In this document: one piece after another, positions 12,788 through 25,079 of the stretch
Layout of the letters: the number at the start of each line of letters is the position of its first letter
Position numbering within the stretch: position 1 is the first letter of the stretch
From: Calliphora vicina
Lineage: Eukaryota; Arthropoda; Insecta; Diptera; Calliphoridae
Assembly (NCBI RefSeq): GCF_958450345.1
Contig: NC_088780.1
Location: 32,945,667-33,009,666 of the forward strand
DNA length: 64,000 nucleotides
Reading direction: 5' to 3'
The notes under the pieces: model-generated
Told to the model about the DNA's origin: nothing
Databases searched by the model: none
The model's input: only the letters and a program-made list of their open reading frames with translations
Translations under genes and position numbers: made by a program

Positions 12788-13930
12788 TATACCCTACACC
12801 ACCATAGTGGTGCGGGTATTATGCGTTTGTGCAGATGTTTATAACGCCCAAAAATATTAGTCAAACACCCACCTTAAAGTATACCGATCGACTTCGAATC
12901 ACTTTCTGAGTCGATTAAACGATGTCCGTCCGTCCGTCTGGCTGGCTATCCATGTAAACCTTGTGCGCAGAGTACAGGTAGCAATTTTGAAGATTTCTCG
13001 ATAAAATTTGGTGCTTATAACTTGTTCGGCCTAAGGACGGAGTCTATTGAAACTGGCGGAAATTGGTCCATTATTTCACCTAGCCCCCATACAAATGTCC
13101 TCCCGAAATTGGACTTGATCGGTCATAAATGTTTAATTTATATAGGTATCTTCACAAATTTTGCAACAAATAAGTTTTATATTGTTACATTTTAACCTTT
13201 TCAAAACGACGGTTTATTTCCTTTAAATAAACCGGATAAATAAACCGTTTAGTAGTTTGAAAATTGTAACAACTCCTTATTTATTTAAAATGTACAACAA
13301 CCACAGAATTAAATAGTCACTCAATGTTTTTTATACACGTTTATAAATTCTCAGAAATACAGACACTTTATAATGTACACGAATTCACTTGAAAAATACA
13401 GCACACTTTAAGGCACTCAGTTGATGTTTATTCGAATAGCGTCTCTGATAAGCTCACTAACGACTGCAACCTCTGCCTTTATTTATAACACTGCCATCTG
13501 CATTCTAGATTGCTATTTAACTGTCTGGAACTTTCTAACACATACGCCATCTGTGGTGAACTTTCTACAATGTTCTTTAACTGAATATTCGAATTCGAAT
13601 ATACGGTCGCAGCAAACAGCGTTGCCAACTTACGATCAATGGTCAACTGAAAGCTTTTATTCAATGTTAATAATGCCCACATATATGTTACAGTTTGCTA
13701 TTAAAGCACTGATATTTAAAAGCATTCTGCTACTTTTAAATCAGCCGTTAAAATCGTTACATTTGAATTCAAGTACAATTTCGTAACAATATATACGATA
13801 TTCATGTCACCAAATTTTATTATGATCGGTCCATTATTAGTCATAGCTCCCATATAAGGCCCATTTCCGAAAATCACTTTAACGACCATAATCTCTTAAA
13901 AATGTTGGTATACACATACAATTCAACGCA
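12788..13930 (+). repeat. Dispersed repeat family I, copy 1, split by solo LTR
   Basis: It begins taccctacaccaccatagtg, carries a GTCCGTCCGTCTGGCTGGC microsatellite-like core near 12927, and continues with ggtccattatttcacctagc. The sequence breaks at the 13183-13788 LTR and resumes at 13793 with further cggtccattattagtcatag-type sequence. Family I has a second copy at 19140. The GTCY core resembles the mini-me class described from Drosophila. Confidence 0.7.
13183..13788 (-). mobile_element. Solo LTR (606 bp) with ATAT target duplication
   Basis: Read on the minus strand it starts TGTTACGAAATTG and ends AAAATGTAACA, flanked by ATAT (13179-13182, 13789-13792). It holds a TATAAATAAAG promoter-like box followed by gcagaggttgcagtcg, as in LTR promoters. 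It matches the 8255 LTR at both ends and lies in opposite orientation. The open frames within it (for example 13421-13786) are incidental. Gypsy-type is inferred from the ends and duplication. Confidence 0.8.
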
Positions 13931-14679
13931 AATAACTTTCAGAGAGTCTGTGTCCCACTTGTTTTCTAATGTGCCCCCTGCTATAGTATTTAGAAAGTTT
14001 CCTTTCAATAAGTAAAACTATGAAAACATTTTCTTTAACTAATATATATACGATACTAAGATTTATTTACAGATGCATAAGTACAGAGTAGTATATTTTA
14101 ATAAAAACCAATTTGTTTTACTTTGTCCTACTTTCCATATACACCATTACAACTTCCAAGTGAGTCTGTGAGTTTGTTCTTGTTTTTCTATTTTGTAGCG
14201 TTTTGTTTTACAAACAAAAGGATTATATTCAAAGGTGTCATAAATCAACAAAAAAGTTCAACCATATTTCCACACAAAAACGAGGGAATACAAAATACAA
14301 AAGGTAAAAATAAAATTTTCTTTTGCTATGCTTGGTTGAAGGTGAATGACGTGAAAATTTGATAAATTCAATTGGAAATTTAAAAGTGCTTTTGTTTGGA
14401 GTTGTTCCCTCATAAACACGTGGATTGTTTAAATTATCCCAAAATGGTGTTTGGTTTGTTTATTGTTTTTAGCTCATGGCGTAGGATATAAATAAATGTT
14501 AAGCCTATATCTTATATAAATACATTGCTTATTTTTGATAACAGATTTGAATTTGGGATTTTGTGTTTATGCATATTTAATTTCAAAAACTATTTTTTTT
14601 GGTTAAAACCAAAGTTGTAATAATCTCTAAAAAATTCCTTCACATAATAAAATTTTAGTGTTTTTTCCTATTCAAATCA
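13931..14679. other. AT-rich spacer without genes
   Basis: Nothing coding is supported. The 79-codon open frame at 14123 has no recognisable domain or splice context. Confidence 0.5.
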
Positions 14680-16200
14680 TCTTGAAAAAAGTTTCAGTCG
14701 TCGAACTTGGAATTCAGGACGTTTCATCAAAACTTACGCAGTACTCTCGGCATGCAAAGAACTTCAAACTCGGTTTTCTGGGTCTTTGTGGAACTCGATG
14801 CCCTGATTCTGGGGATTTCTCAACATCTGATGGTTTAACAATGATATACTCAGGCAAATCATCTGATCAACAACGCTCAAGTGCTGTGGGGATACTACTA
14901 AACAGGGAAACGCGTAGTGCGCTGATAGACTGGCAGCCACACTCTGACAGGATTATTGTACAGACACACAGATGAAGAAAGAATTGTATAGCCAGCTAGC
15001 CAGCATAATCTCAAACATTAACAAGAACGACATATTGTTGGTTGTTTGATTTCAACGCTCTATTAGGCAATGATAACTCGAAAGGCGAACGAGCAATGGG
15101 CGACCATTTTATGGGAAGAATGACCGAAAATTGTGAGTTTTTCACCAAAAAGTGCTTAAGCAATAAAGTCACGTGGGTATCTCCATACCATCGCACAGAG
15201 AACTAGATTGATCACATCGTCCTCAGCAGGACATGACGCGGCTCCCTATTAGATGAGCGAAACAAACGTGGCGCTGATTGCTCTAGCTAACCATGGAACC
15301 ATTAAACTAAGAGTTGCGGCGGTAAAGAAAGGAATTTTAAAGTACAAACAATTTGACGTCCAGCTCTACACAACATGTTGTCAATGGACGTCCACATACC
15401 CAACCATTATGTAACTGCACTCGGCAAATCGAAAGGGATGATATACCTACAACCTCCCCCATTATAACCGAAATACCAAACGCTATTTGTGCCCTTAAAC
15501 AACACAAGGCTCCAGGACCTGACAGCATCAATCCAGAGCTGCTAAAAACAGACCCAAAAACAAGTCAATTCCTGCTTCAAATTGTGGTGCAAAGACTTTG
15601 GGATAATAATGATCTTTCCGAAGAACATTCCTTTTAAAACACAGTCACTCTGACATGGTGCAAAGCCTTTAAATAGTAGAGACAAAGGCAGGACTCAGAA
15701 TAAATATAAATAAGACAAAGGTAATGCTAGTAAATGCAACATCCAACGGGCCATTATCTATCCAAAACATCCAACTACAGGACGTGCACGACTTTTGCTA
15801 CTTGGGTAGCACCATAACATCGACTGAGGGCTCTTCTCGCACCACGAGAGCTCGGCAAGCACAAATATTGTTATCTTTCCAATCCGATTGTGAGGTCTGT
15901 GCTCCTCTATGGCTGTGAAACTTGGAATAACTTCTAGAGACGTAAATTCTTTGCAAGTTTTCTCCAAAAATTACCTAAGAAGAATACTAAAAATCTATTG
16001 GCCCAACAGAATATTGAACACACACCTCTGGACACTCACACGTCAAAGCCAAATACATTCCGAAGTTTTGAGAAGGAAATGGCGATGGATTGGCCACGCA
16101 TTACGAAGACCACCCGGAGATGTAACCCGAAATGCCATTGACTGGAAGGCGCAAACCGGAGAGGACGGCCTACCCACACTTGACGAAGACAGTTAGATAT
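14680..16200 (+). pseudogene. Dead RTE-type non-LTR retrotransposon
   Basis: Fragments in shifting forward frames follow the order of an RTE-clade polyprotein. An endonuclease-like part (14694-14975) contains LGLCGTRCPDSGDF and a degenerate LIDWQPHSDRIIV. A reverse-transcriptase linker follows (15480-15560, ALKQHKAPGPDSINPELLK). RT thumb pieces follow (15770-15830, DVHDFCYLGSTITST), then the C-terminal KWRWIGHALRRPPGDVTRNA near 16075. Stops and frameshifts separate them and large parts of the RT are missing, so it is inactive. It abuts the Helitron fragment at about 16213. Confidence 0.8.
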
Positions 16201-16212
16201 AGAGGCTTCGCA

Positions 16213-17640
16213 AGCCTCTAATTTGGACAGGACAAAATTCTTGTGTTCAATTTGTGAATTTGTGAGAAGCGGTTTGAAATGGGTAGAAATAGTCAAAAAG
16301 AAAAAAAAAACGTATTGCTGAATGATAGTTTTTATTCATATAGGTTTTAATACATAAGTAATCGAATTTTGTTCAGAAATATGAGTGATCACAGATCGAG
16401 CTCCTTTTCTTGACTAAACGCTTATTGGCCAAGTTATTAGCGAATTTAGATATTTTGAGTTTTTATATAAAAAATCGATTTTTGTTCAGAAATATGAGTG
16501 ATCACAGATCGAGCTCCTTTTCATGACTAAACGCTTATTGACCAAGTTATTAACGAATTTAGATATTTTGAGTCTTTATATAAAAAATCGATTTTTGTTC
16601 AGAAATATGAGTGATCACAGATCAAGCTCCTTTTTATGGTTAAACGCTTATTGGCGAGTTATTAGCGAATTTCGATATTTATATAAAAAAATTTGTAGAC
16701 AAATCTTGGAATCCACCGATTTGTACGTTATCAATTCGACAGCAATTTCAATTTGAATCTTAAAATTCAATTCGTCGACTTCAATGTTTTTCGCAGCTCA
16801 ACCAATCGTGATTAACTATTGTAATTTTGTGCAATGTTTGTAAACAACTTTCGGATGAGTTCGGATTTTGATTCGGTGAACTTTGCCAATGCAAATAGAA
16901 ACACTTATCGTTTCTTGGATGGACCTAATACGTTGTAGGAAAATAAATGGGGGAAACCTGGAGCTGGATTTCCATGTTTCCGCTGTTCAAATTTCTTTGA
17001 TAAACTCATTGTAATACGTTCTCCTCAGTAAAGTACACTCTTTGACCATTTTCCAGATGTGCGGCTAAATGAACAACAGTTGGATATCTTTCATGAATGG
17101 CAAATGAAAAAATGCGCCAAATTACTACTAATATAGCGGGCAATTTGAAATTTAGTGACTTCGTCGTTAGAATTTTTAACACTATCTCCAATCACAGCCA
17201 TGTCACTGCCTTTGGTCACATATTTGCAGATGTATTTAATAAGTGGGTGTATTAGTGGACGTGGACAATTTTTATTTCTGTAAAAACTTTTGCGGACAAT
17301 TTTGAACTTAAATTGGATTACTATGAACATTTAAACAAAAAATTAGTCAAATCGGTTGTGGATAAATCGAAAAAAGTGGTCGTTGTAAATTTTTCCTTCA
17401 GTAAAAACTTAAATTGAATAACTACGAACATTTAAACAAAAACACAGCCAAATCGGTGTAGCCGTTTTCCGATTTTATATAAATCAAAAAAAGTGGGCGT
17501 GGTCAATTTTTCATTCCGTAAAAACCTAAGTTGGACTATGACCAACATTTAAAAAAAAATTTTCTAATTCGGTCCGGCCGTTCTCAACTGATTGCAATTA
17601 CGAACGACATTTGATTTTTATTTATATAGAAGATAGATAA
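16213..17640 (-). mobile_element. Helitron fragment, inverted copy
   Basis: Minus-strand frames at 17006-17260 encode pieces like Helitron Rep/helicase proteins: IKYICKYVTKGSDMAV, and WRIFSFAIHERYPTVVHLAA with HLENGQRVYF. The terminal part (16213-16345) is the reverse complement of 20800-20940. A 113-bp minisatellite (16355-16690) and three diverged copies of a roughly 100-bp segment (17245-17590) are included. The CTAG terminus seen in the partner copy is missing here. Confidence 0.75.
16355..16690. repeat. Three tandem 113-bp units inside the Helitron
   Basis: gttcagaaatatgagtgatc recurs at 16371, 16483 and 16597, each followed by an agatcgagctcctttt-type segment. The same three-unit minisatellite lies inverted at about 20337-20668, so it was part of the parent element. 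Confidence 0.85.
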
Positions 17641-18709
17641 ACAGCAATACAGTTAAAAACTAAAAAGTAGCAACATATACATATTTTTTGGAATATGGTT
17701 AAAATTATCTTAAGAAAAACAGGAAAAGATATTTTAAATTTGTTTGTTTTCCTTTAAAATGATTCATTATTTTTAACAATATAACATAAACAAGTAAATT
17801 ATTAGCTAAGAAGTTTTTTCAATAAAAGAAAATTAAAACAGAATTTACATATTTTTGGGGAGTTATGTTATAAAAATATTTAAATTCGGGTATAAAGTAA
17901 GTAGTTTATTGTAAGACAACATTCTCAGCCCTTCTCTTAAGTTCAGAATTTTTAAATTATTTTTACTTCACCTTTCACTATTCATTTAAGACATCTTATT
18001 ATAAAATGTTAAAAAAAACAAATACTAAACGTAAAGTAAAACGTACATTTCAACAATATAATTCGTGCATAAACCAAATCATTAGAAGCACCAGTCATTT
18101 GTGAAATTCTGACGTTTTAATTAAAGCATTTTTTCTATTTCTGTTCTATTTTTATTTTCAATTTTAAGGCATCATGTTTACAAATTGAAATGCCGAAATG
18201 ATGAATGACCTAAACATAAATGTTTTGGAGGACAAAAGAGACAAAGGAATAATTTAAAACATTTATTGTGTAAAGAAAACATCTCCGATGTTTATATTGA
18301 ATCTACTCTGCTGTTGGCTCATCATCCACTATGTTTTCTTTAGGTAAACACAAATGGCAAACATTATGTTTAATTTAAAGCATTTACTGTGCAAAGAAAA
18401 CATATATCATGGTAGGTAGTTCAACCGATTAATTAATATTGAATCTACTCTGCTGCTTGTTCATCACCCAACATGTTCTCTTTTTTAGGTAAACACACAA
18501 ATGGCATAAATTTATCGAGCCCTTAGCGCCAAATTATCGTAAGCGACATTTTTAAATTTTTTGTTTTATTGCAAAAATTAAAATTTTATGGACCGACTGA
18601 TGTTTTAGCGTTCTCAGAATATCAACAAAAAAAAACATAATAGGGGGTAAGATTTTATCGTAAGTCAATGTTTATATTTTACAGTAAACTAATTTTATCG
18701 TAAGCGACA
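17641..18709. other. AT-rich stretch with one tandem duplication
   Basis: No gene is supported. A diverged duplication (about 18252-18505) repeats ttgaatctactctgctg and ggtaaacac-aaatggca segments. The motif ttatcgtaagcgaca occurs twice near 18534 and 18695, and a related form occurs near 18655. Confidence 0.5.
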
Positions 18710-18880
18710 CACAGTGGTATAGGAAAAAAAAGAAGAAAATAAATCTGTAACTTCTAAATGGTTAGATTGGTTTAAATGAAATTTCACATGCGCAAAGAAG
18801 AGTTTAAGTTTTGAACATGGACCTCATGGGCCCACAAGGGGCGCGATCAAGGGCCCTCAAAGTAGAACACCTCAGATATG
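18710..18880 (+). mobile_element. Transib-like terminal fragment
   Basis: CACAGTGGTATAGG at 18710 is followed by aaataaatctgtaacttcta and a gagtttaagttttgaacatgg segment that parallels the order seen at 9077-9190. The opposite end was not found. Confidence 0.5.
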
Positions 18881-19139
18881 TTACATTTTTTAAACGATAT
18901 TATTTCTTGGTTTGAATTCCGATTTCAAAAAAAATTATACATATATATTAAGCTATCAATTATCTATTATAGCTAGGAGATATTCGCATTTGAAAATTAA
19001 ATTGTCAACATTTTTACAAACCCTACTCCAGTTTTTTGATAACAGCGTATCCAAATATTTCCCGATTTTCTCCAGTTTTCCTTTATTGAACTAACAACAC
19101 ATGTATGTGTCAAATGGAAATAGAAATTATTGTCATATT

Positions 19140-19530
19140 TATACCCTACACCACCATAGTGGGGAGGGTATTATGCGTTTGTGCAGATGTTTGTAACGCC
19201 CAAAAATATTAGTCTAACACCCACCTTAAAGTATACCGATCGACTTAGAATCACTTTCTGAGTCGATTAAACGATGTCCGTCCGTCCGTCTGGTTGGCTG
19301 GCTGGCTGGCTGGCTGGCTGGCTGTCCATGTAAACCTTGTGCGCAGAGTACAGGTCGCAATTTTGAAGATATTTCGATCAAATTTGGTACATATTACTTT
19401 TTCGGCCCAAGCCTATTGAAACTGGCTGAAATCGGTCCATTATTTCACCTAGCCCCCATACAAATGTCCCCTCGAAATTGGACTTTATCGGTCATAAATG
19501 TTTAATTTATCTATGTATCTAATGTTACTA
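19140..19530 (+). repeat. Dispersed repeat family I, copy 2, with GGCT microsatellite
   Basis: Near-identical to 12788-13150. The core GTCCGTCCGTCTGGTTGGCT is expanded here into about seven GGCT units (19292-19325) where copy 1 has two. The 3' end abuts the second Helitron fragment. Confidence 0.8.
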
Positions 19531-19549
19531 TGTTAGTAGTAACATAGCA

Positions 19550-20964
19550 ATTTGGCGCATTTTTGCATTTACAATTCATGAAAGATATCCAACTGTTGTT
19601 CATTTAGCCGCACATCTGGAAAATGGTCAAAGAGTGAAAGAAAGAAATTTTAACGGCGGAAACATGGAAATCCAGCTCCAGGTTTCCCCCATTTATTTTC
19701 CTACGACGATGGACCTAATCCATCCAAGAAACGATTAGTGTTTCAATTTGCATTTGCGAAATTCACCGAATCTCATCCGAACTCATCCGAAAGGTTGCAC
19801 AAAATTACAATAATCACGATTGGTTGAGCTGCGAAAAACATTGATGTCGACGCATTTAATTTTAAGATTCAAATTGAAATTGCTGTCGAATTAATAACGT
19901 ACAAATCGGTGGATTCCAAGATGATGTCGTCAACTATCCAATCGAGTTTTTAAAGTCGCTGGAATTATCCGGATTACCGCCACACAATCTCCACGTATTT
20001 GTAATGGCACCCGACTTGCGGTAAAAAACCGATGAATAAACTCATGGAAGCAACATTACTTACCCCCATTAACACGAAGCCTGGTTATGGCCTAACTAAT
20101 AGTTATACTGTCGGTTAAAAAAAATTTTGTTTGAAAACTGTCAGTTTAACCATTAGTTAATACATAACCAGACTTCGTGTTACTGGGGGTTAATGTACAA
20201 AGTACAAAGGAGAAGCCGTTATGATACCATGGCCATGCATGGATCCCAATCGCTTCGACCGATAGGCCATTCGATTTTAAACGCTTGCAACATTAGCATT
20301 ATTTGTTTACGCTTCAAATTTATTTTATAAAAATTGAAATTCGCTAATAACTTGGCCAATAAGCGTTTAATCAAGAAAAGGAGCTCGATCTGTGATCACT
20401 CATATCTCTGAACAAAAATTTATTTTTTATATAAAAATTCAAAATATATAAATTCGCTAATAACTTGGCCAATAAGGGTTTAATCAAGAAAAAGAACTCG
20501 ATCTGTGATCACTCATATTTCTGACAAAAAATCGTTTTTTTATATAAAAACTCGAAATATCTAAATTCGCTAATAACTTGGCCAATAAGCGTTTAATCAA
20601 GAAAAGGAACTCGATCTGTGATCACTCATATTTCAGACCAAAATTCGATTACTTATGTATATAAAAACTCAAAATATGTACATTGATTTACATGTATTCT
20701 GTTGTTGCAAGACCTAGGTTATTTGTCTCTCAGTAGCGCTTCTATGTATATTTTATTCTATGACCATAAGATTCATTGTACATATGTATTTTAAAATCAA
20801 ATGTAAATCAAACATGAACCAAACCTATATGAATAAAAAATTATCATTCAGCAATACGTTTTTTTAACTATTTCTACCCATTTCAAACCGCTTCTCACAA
20901 AATTACAAATCGAACACAAGCTTTTTTTTAATTTGGACAGGACAACTTCTGTCGGGTCAGCTAG
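19550..20964 (+). mobile_element. Helitron 3' fragment ending CTAG
   Basis: It contains helicase-like pieces: WRIFAFTIHERYPTVVHLAA near 19558, and a later YPIEFLKSLELSGLPPHNLH near 19935 typical of the Helitron helicase C-terminus. The three-unit minisatellite lies at 20337-20668. The element ends in a short GACA/TGTC hairpin, then GGGTCAGCTAG (20954-20964) followed by T. Helitrons end in CTRR after a hairpin and insert before T, so this looks like a true 3' end. A MITE (20063-20189) interrupts it. Confidence 0.8.
20063..20189. mobile_element. Foldback MITE with TTA duplication
   Basis: CCCCCATTAACACGAAG and its inverted counterpart CTTCGTGTTACTGGGGG bound a 127-bp palindrome with a TTA repeat on both sides (20060-20062, 20190-20192). 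The arms differ by only a few bases. The TTA duplication fits PIF/Harbinger. It is unrelated in sequence to the MITE at 8512. Confidence 0.8.
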
Positions 20965-21468
20965 TACTCTATAAATATTGAATTGGTTAATTCAAATTTA
21001 ACATTTTTTTTTGAAATATTATGTTAACCTAACTAAAAAATTATCAGGGTATGGTCTCCACTTATTATTATTGCTTCGTTTGACAAAATTGTTAGTGCTT
21101 TTGCTCAGACAACTTTGTTTTAAGTATAGACAGGGGGTAATTTTTACTGTTATATTTAACATGCCCCATTACTACTAGAAATTTGTCCAGAAACACCCAC
21201 CATCCTGTTTCTGTTTTTAAAAAATATTTTGTTCGTTTTATTTTTACTACTAAAAAAGTGCTGCCAAATTTAGCTTGCACAGAGTTGTAATTTTCGTACT
21301 CACTATAAATAAAATTAGTATTAAAAATCGCTAAATTCACATCACTGACTATAGAATATATGGCAACAGCTGATGTTTGTTTACATTTTGTTTTTTTTCG
21401 CCGGCTTTTGTTTTTGTATCCACAATTGCGTAAATTTTTTGCCTTAATTCCAACATATTTTTCTACAA

Positions 21469-22419
21469 ATGGCTCTGCAAAAACTAAATCTTCTCCCGCT
21501 CAACATTTTCCATACCACCAAAAAATTTTTCCATGTTTCCGCCACAACATGTAAAACATTTCGTCAAATGTATCGAGATTTTTGGACACCCAAAAGTGGC
21601 AATCATCCACCTTATGGTCATTTTACACAAGTGGGGGATCCAGTGTTACGTTCTCAAGCAGCAGAGGTGCCTCAAGACATGTTGGACAGCAAAGAAATCG
21701 ATATGATTGTAGAACAAATGGTTAAAGTTCTTAGGAAATACAATTGTGTGGGCATAGCGGCTCCACAAATTGGTGTATCTTTGCGTATTATTGTCATGGA
21801 ATTTAAAAAGGATTTGAATAAGAATTTTTCAAAGGAGGTTTATGAGGCGAGAAAAATGTCACCACTGCCGTTAACAGTAAGTGTGGAGGAGATTTTAATT
21901 CAATAAATCGAAATAAAATAAACCATAACCAATAAGTATAGTTTTCAAACTTCCAAAAATGTTTGAGAAGTTATAAAGTGGACATAAATTTCATATCGAC
22001 AGCTACTTTTTTATGCCATTAATCATTTTATAACAATACAACAGTTATCCCTTCATTACTGTTCCATAGATATTAACACATAATTATTTTTGTATCTCAT
22101 TTTCAAGGTTATGATAAATCCCTCCTTAAAAGTTACCAACTACACTAAACATAAACATCCGGAAGGCTGTATGAGTGTGCGTAGCTATTCCGCTGAAGTG
22201 GAACGTTATGAGGGTGTCACTTTAAGGGGAGTAGGTAAACGGGATACACCATCTGAACTTCAACTGACAGGTTGGAATGCCCGCATAGCACAACATGAAA
22301 TGGATCATTTAGATGGCAAGCTATATATAGACCAAATGGATCGTTCGACATTTTATTGCACATGCTGGGAGACGGTTAATTCGAAGGCAGGACGAGTCGA
22401 AATACCTTTTTATAAATAA
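21469..22419 (+). CDS. Peptide deformylase, mitochondrial (2 exons)
   Basis: Exons 21469-21876 and 22108-22419 join in phase 0 (ACA|GTAAGT ... TTTCAAG|GTT) to 239 residues. All three metal-site motifs of class I peptide deformylases are present: CVGIAAPQIG (93-102), EGCMS (155-159) and HEMDH (199-203), giving the Cys-His-His metal ligands and the catalytic Glu. The CVG form of motif 1 is the metazoan variant. The first 35 residues are basic with few acids (NIFHTTKKFFHVSATTCKTF), fitting a mitochondrial presequence. The enzyme removes the N-formyl group from nascent mitochondrial proteins. A different-frame ATG at 21360 opens a frame that overlaps the start and could act as an upstream ORF if transcribed. 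A nearby AATAAA lies after the stop. The next gene, the cadherin, is on the same strand. Confidence 0.93.
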
Positions 22420-22679
22420 ATTAAAAAAGAAAATGTTTACATTTAAGTGCAATTGTTAAAATATAAAACGTTGGTTAAAAAAATAAAGTTAAATTTTTAA
22501 TAAAAGTATAATATAAATTATTAAACTTATCCAGGTTTGTAGCCAGTAACCCAAAATCAATTTTGACCAATTACTTCTCTACTTTTTGAGTGTAGAAAGG
22601 TCTCAGCAGAAAGAGATTTGACTGCAAAGATGAAATCATCTCACAAAAGGGATACAAGAAATTGGAGAAACAGTAGACT

Positions 22680-23210
22680 AAGAGCTAGTTTCTTACTTGT
22701 CAGTTAAACTCAGCTTAACACGCTGTTATATTAATCCTGAAACATATTTTGCCGGAATTTAACCAATGATTGTGTTTCTCACTAGTGGATTAATTTTGTT
22801 AGCATTGCCATACTTTTCAGTCAAATCACATGTTTATTCTTCATTTTTTTTCATATAAATATGGCAATACTATACATTTATAAGAAAAAGCAACCGCGTT
22901 ACATAACTTTTTTTGTAAATTTTAACTTTCTAAAAGAAAAAGCGACATAAAAGTATATAAAATGTATATTAAAAATTATATTGATGTTAATAAAGCAAAT
23001 AAAAACAAAGAGCTGCTGTGCTGAATTGTTTATTTTATTTTCCATCTGTTTGTGCTTTGGCATTTTATACTTAGGTTTAACTCACCAATGATGCTCAGTT
23101 AAACCTAGATTATATAGCATATAAACAATAAGTGAGAAACACAATTTTTAGTTTAATTTAGGTTTAAGCGAAGAATGTAGATTATCTCTATCCCAGAAAC
23201 TAGCTCTAAG
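22680..23210. mobile_element. Candidate MITE, about 530 bp
   Basis: Inverted ends AGAGCTAGTTTCT lie at 22681 and 23198, and internal inverted pairs include gtgtttctcact/agtgagaaacac and copies of aggtttaact. No clear target duplication was seen and no family could be assigned. Confidence 0.5.
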
Positions 23211-24309
23211 TGTATAGAGCTCAAAGGAGACTATGTTAAAAAATACAATAATTTTTTATCCAGAAAACCTGTGTTTCATAAAAAAATACTCGGACTTTTT
23301 GACCCACCTATGAGCTACTATTGTTAGGTTTTACATTATTTAGTTACAAAAACAAAGCGATATTATAAATTAAATTGTAATTATTAAAATTAAACTTATT
23401 ACCCTTTGAAACTAATAAACATTGACTCAATATTCTTTAGGTTACTTAATATTTTTATTGATTTTTATCTTAGAAATATTAGAATTTTTATCAAACTTCT
23501 TTTAAACACGACTTGATAAAATATTGAACATCACTATCAGTATAAAAATAACGTTTCAACACAAAACTCTAAAAAGCGGTCATAAAATTTAAAAATATAT
23601 TGAATTTTAAAACAAATTTAATTAAGAAAATTAACATTTTGAATATGTATAAATAAACGTTAAATACTGTAAACATAATCATTAAACAGTACTTAAAATT
23701 TATACAATCAATTTATTAAAATATCAAAATATTACAGTGGCAAAAGCGATTTACCTTTAACAAAACAAAAAAAAACATCATAATTTTAAGAGCATTATAG
23801 CTGTTATTTGAACAAAAAATAATAACAAATAACAAAAACAACAAAACAAATATTAAAGACATCTTTAAATTAATGATGACGATAACGAAATATTGAATAA
23901 TGACTATAAGAACAAAATATACTTGTAACAAAAATATTTCAATACATAGAAATGTACAATCTATTGTGATGTGTGTGAAAAACATTTTTATCTTTAAAAA
24001 TCTTTGTTAACAAATTTACAAAAAAAATAAAGAATAACTTTCCCTACTCAGACAGTTTAAAACATCAATAATGTTATTTTCTATAAAAAATAATATGTTT
24101 TCCATCACCCAACTTCCAATTAATATCCTGTTTATAATCATTATTTTAATATTGAGTGATGGAAATATACAAATAGGTGCGTAACTACGATGTATGGGTA
24201 CATAAATATGAGTCATTTCATAATAAACTGTAGAAAATGTTTATTGAAATTCTATGAAATGATAAGTAATTTGAGAAATAATGATACTTTTTAAGATAGA
24301 ACTTCCTCA

Positions 24310-24935
24310 TTATACCTCGTGAGTAGGTTATATATAAGTTTGTCATTCCGTTTGTAATTTCCACAATATAATTTTCCGACTCTATATATATTCTGGATCC
24401 TTATAGATAGTGGAGTCGATTAAGCCATGTCCGTCTGTTGAAATCAACTTTCCGAAGCCCCCAAATAACTTACATACACGATTCATACATCAATATCTAC
24501 GGAATTCTTCCGTATCGGTTGCTATTTAAAATCGGTCCATAAATGGCTGAGATATAAGGAAAAAACCAGGACAACCTCGATTTTTGATCTATTTTTGACC
24601 TATATCTGGATTACTAAATCATTAATATAGACAATATGGATATCTAATGATAGATATTCCAAAGACCTTTGCAACGACGTATAAAAGGCCATAGTAAGTT
24701 GGACCTACAATGGGTCAAAATCGGAAAAATATTTTTTAACAAGATTTTTTTTTTCACCAAAAGTTTTTTTTCGCTAAAAATTAAAAAAAAAATATTCGAA
24801 AATTCTTTTTTCCAAAAAATTAAAAAAAAAACAAAATATATATTTTGTTTAAAATTTTTATTTTGAAGTATAATTTGGTGAAGGATATATAAGATTGGGC
24901 ACAGCCGAATATTGCTCTCTTACTTGTTTTAATAT
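24310..24935 (+). repeat. Dispersed repeat family II, copy 2
   Basis: It runs from a tacctcgtgagtaggttata variant to attgggcacagccgaatatt. A single GTCCGTCTG marks the proto-microsatellite position next to ttgaaatcaactttccgaag. Confidence 0.75.
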
Positions 24936-25079
24936 CATGTTTTATAAAGACCTTTGATTGACTTTCAGTAACTTTTGGTTTTTCAGGGTAACTCAGGTTT
25001 TTTGATAAAAACCTTTATCCAACGTTTCTCCAATTTTTGTATCTCTTCCCAAAACAAATAAGATTTGTCGAGGTCATCA

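Noticed and set aside
13421..13786. 121-codon open frame
   Set aside because: It lies entirely within the solo LTR, which is read on the opposite strand, and no domain is recognisable.
16523..16756. 77-codon open frame
   Set aside because: It is a translation of the Helitron minisatellite.
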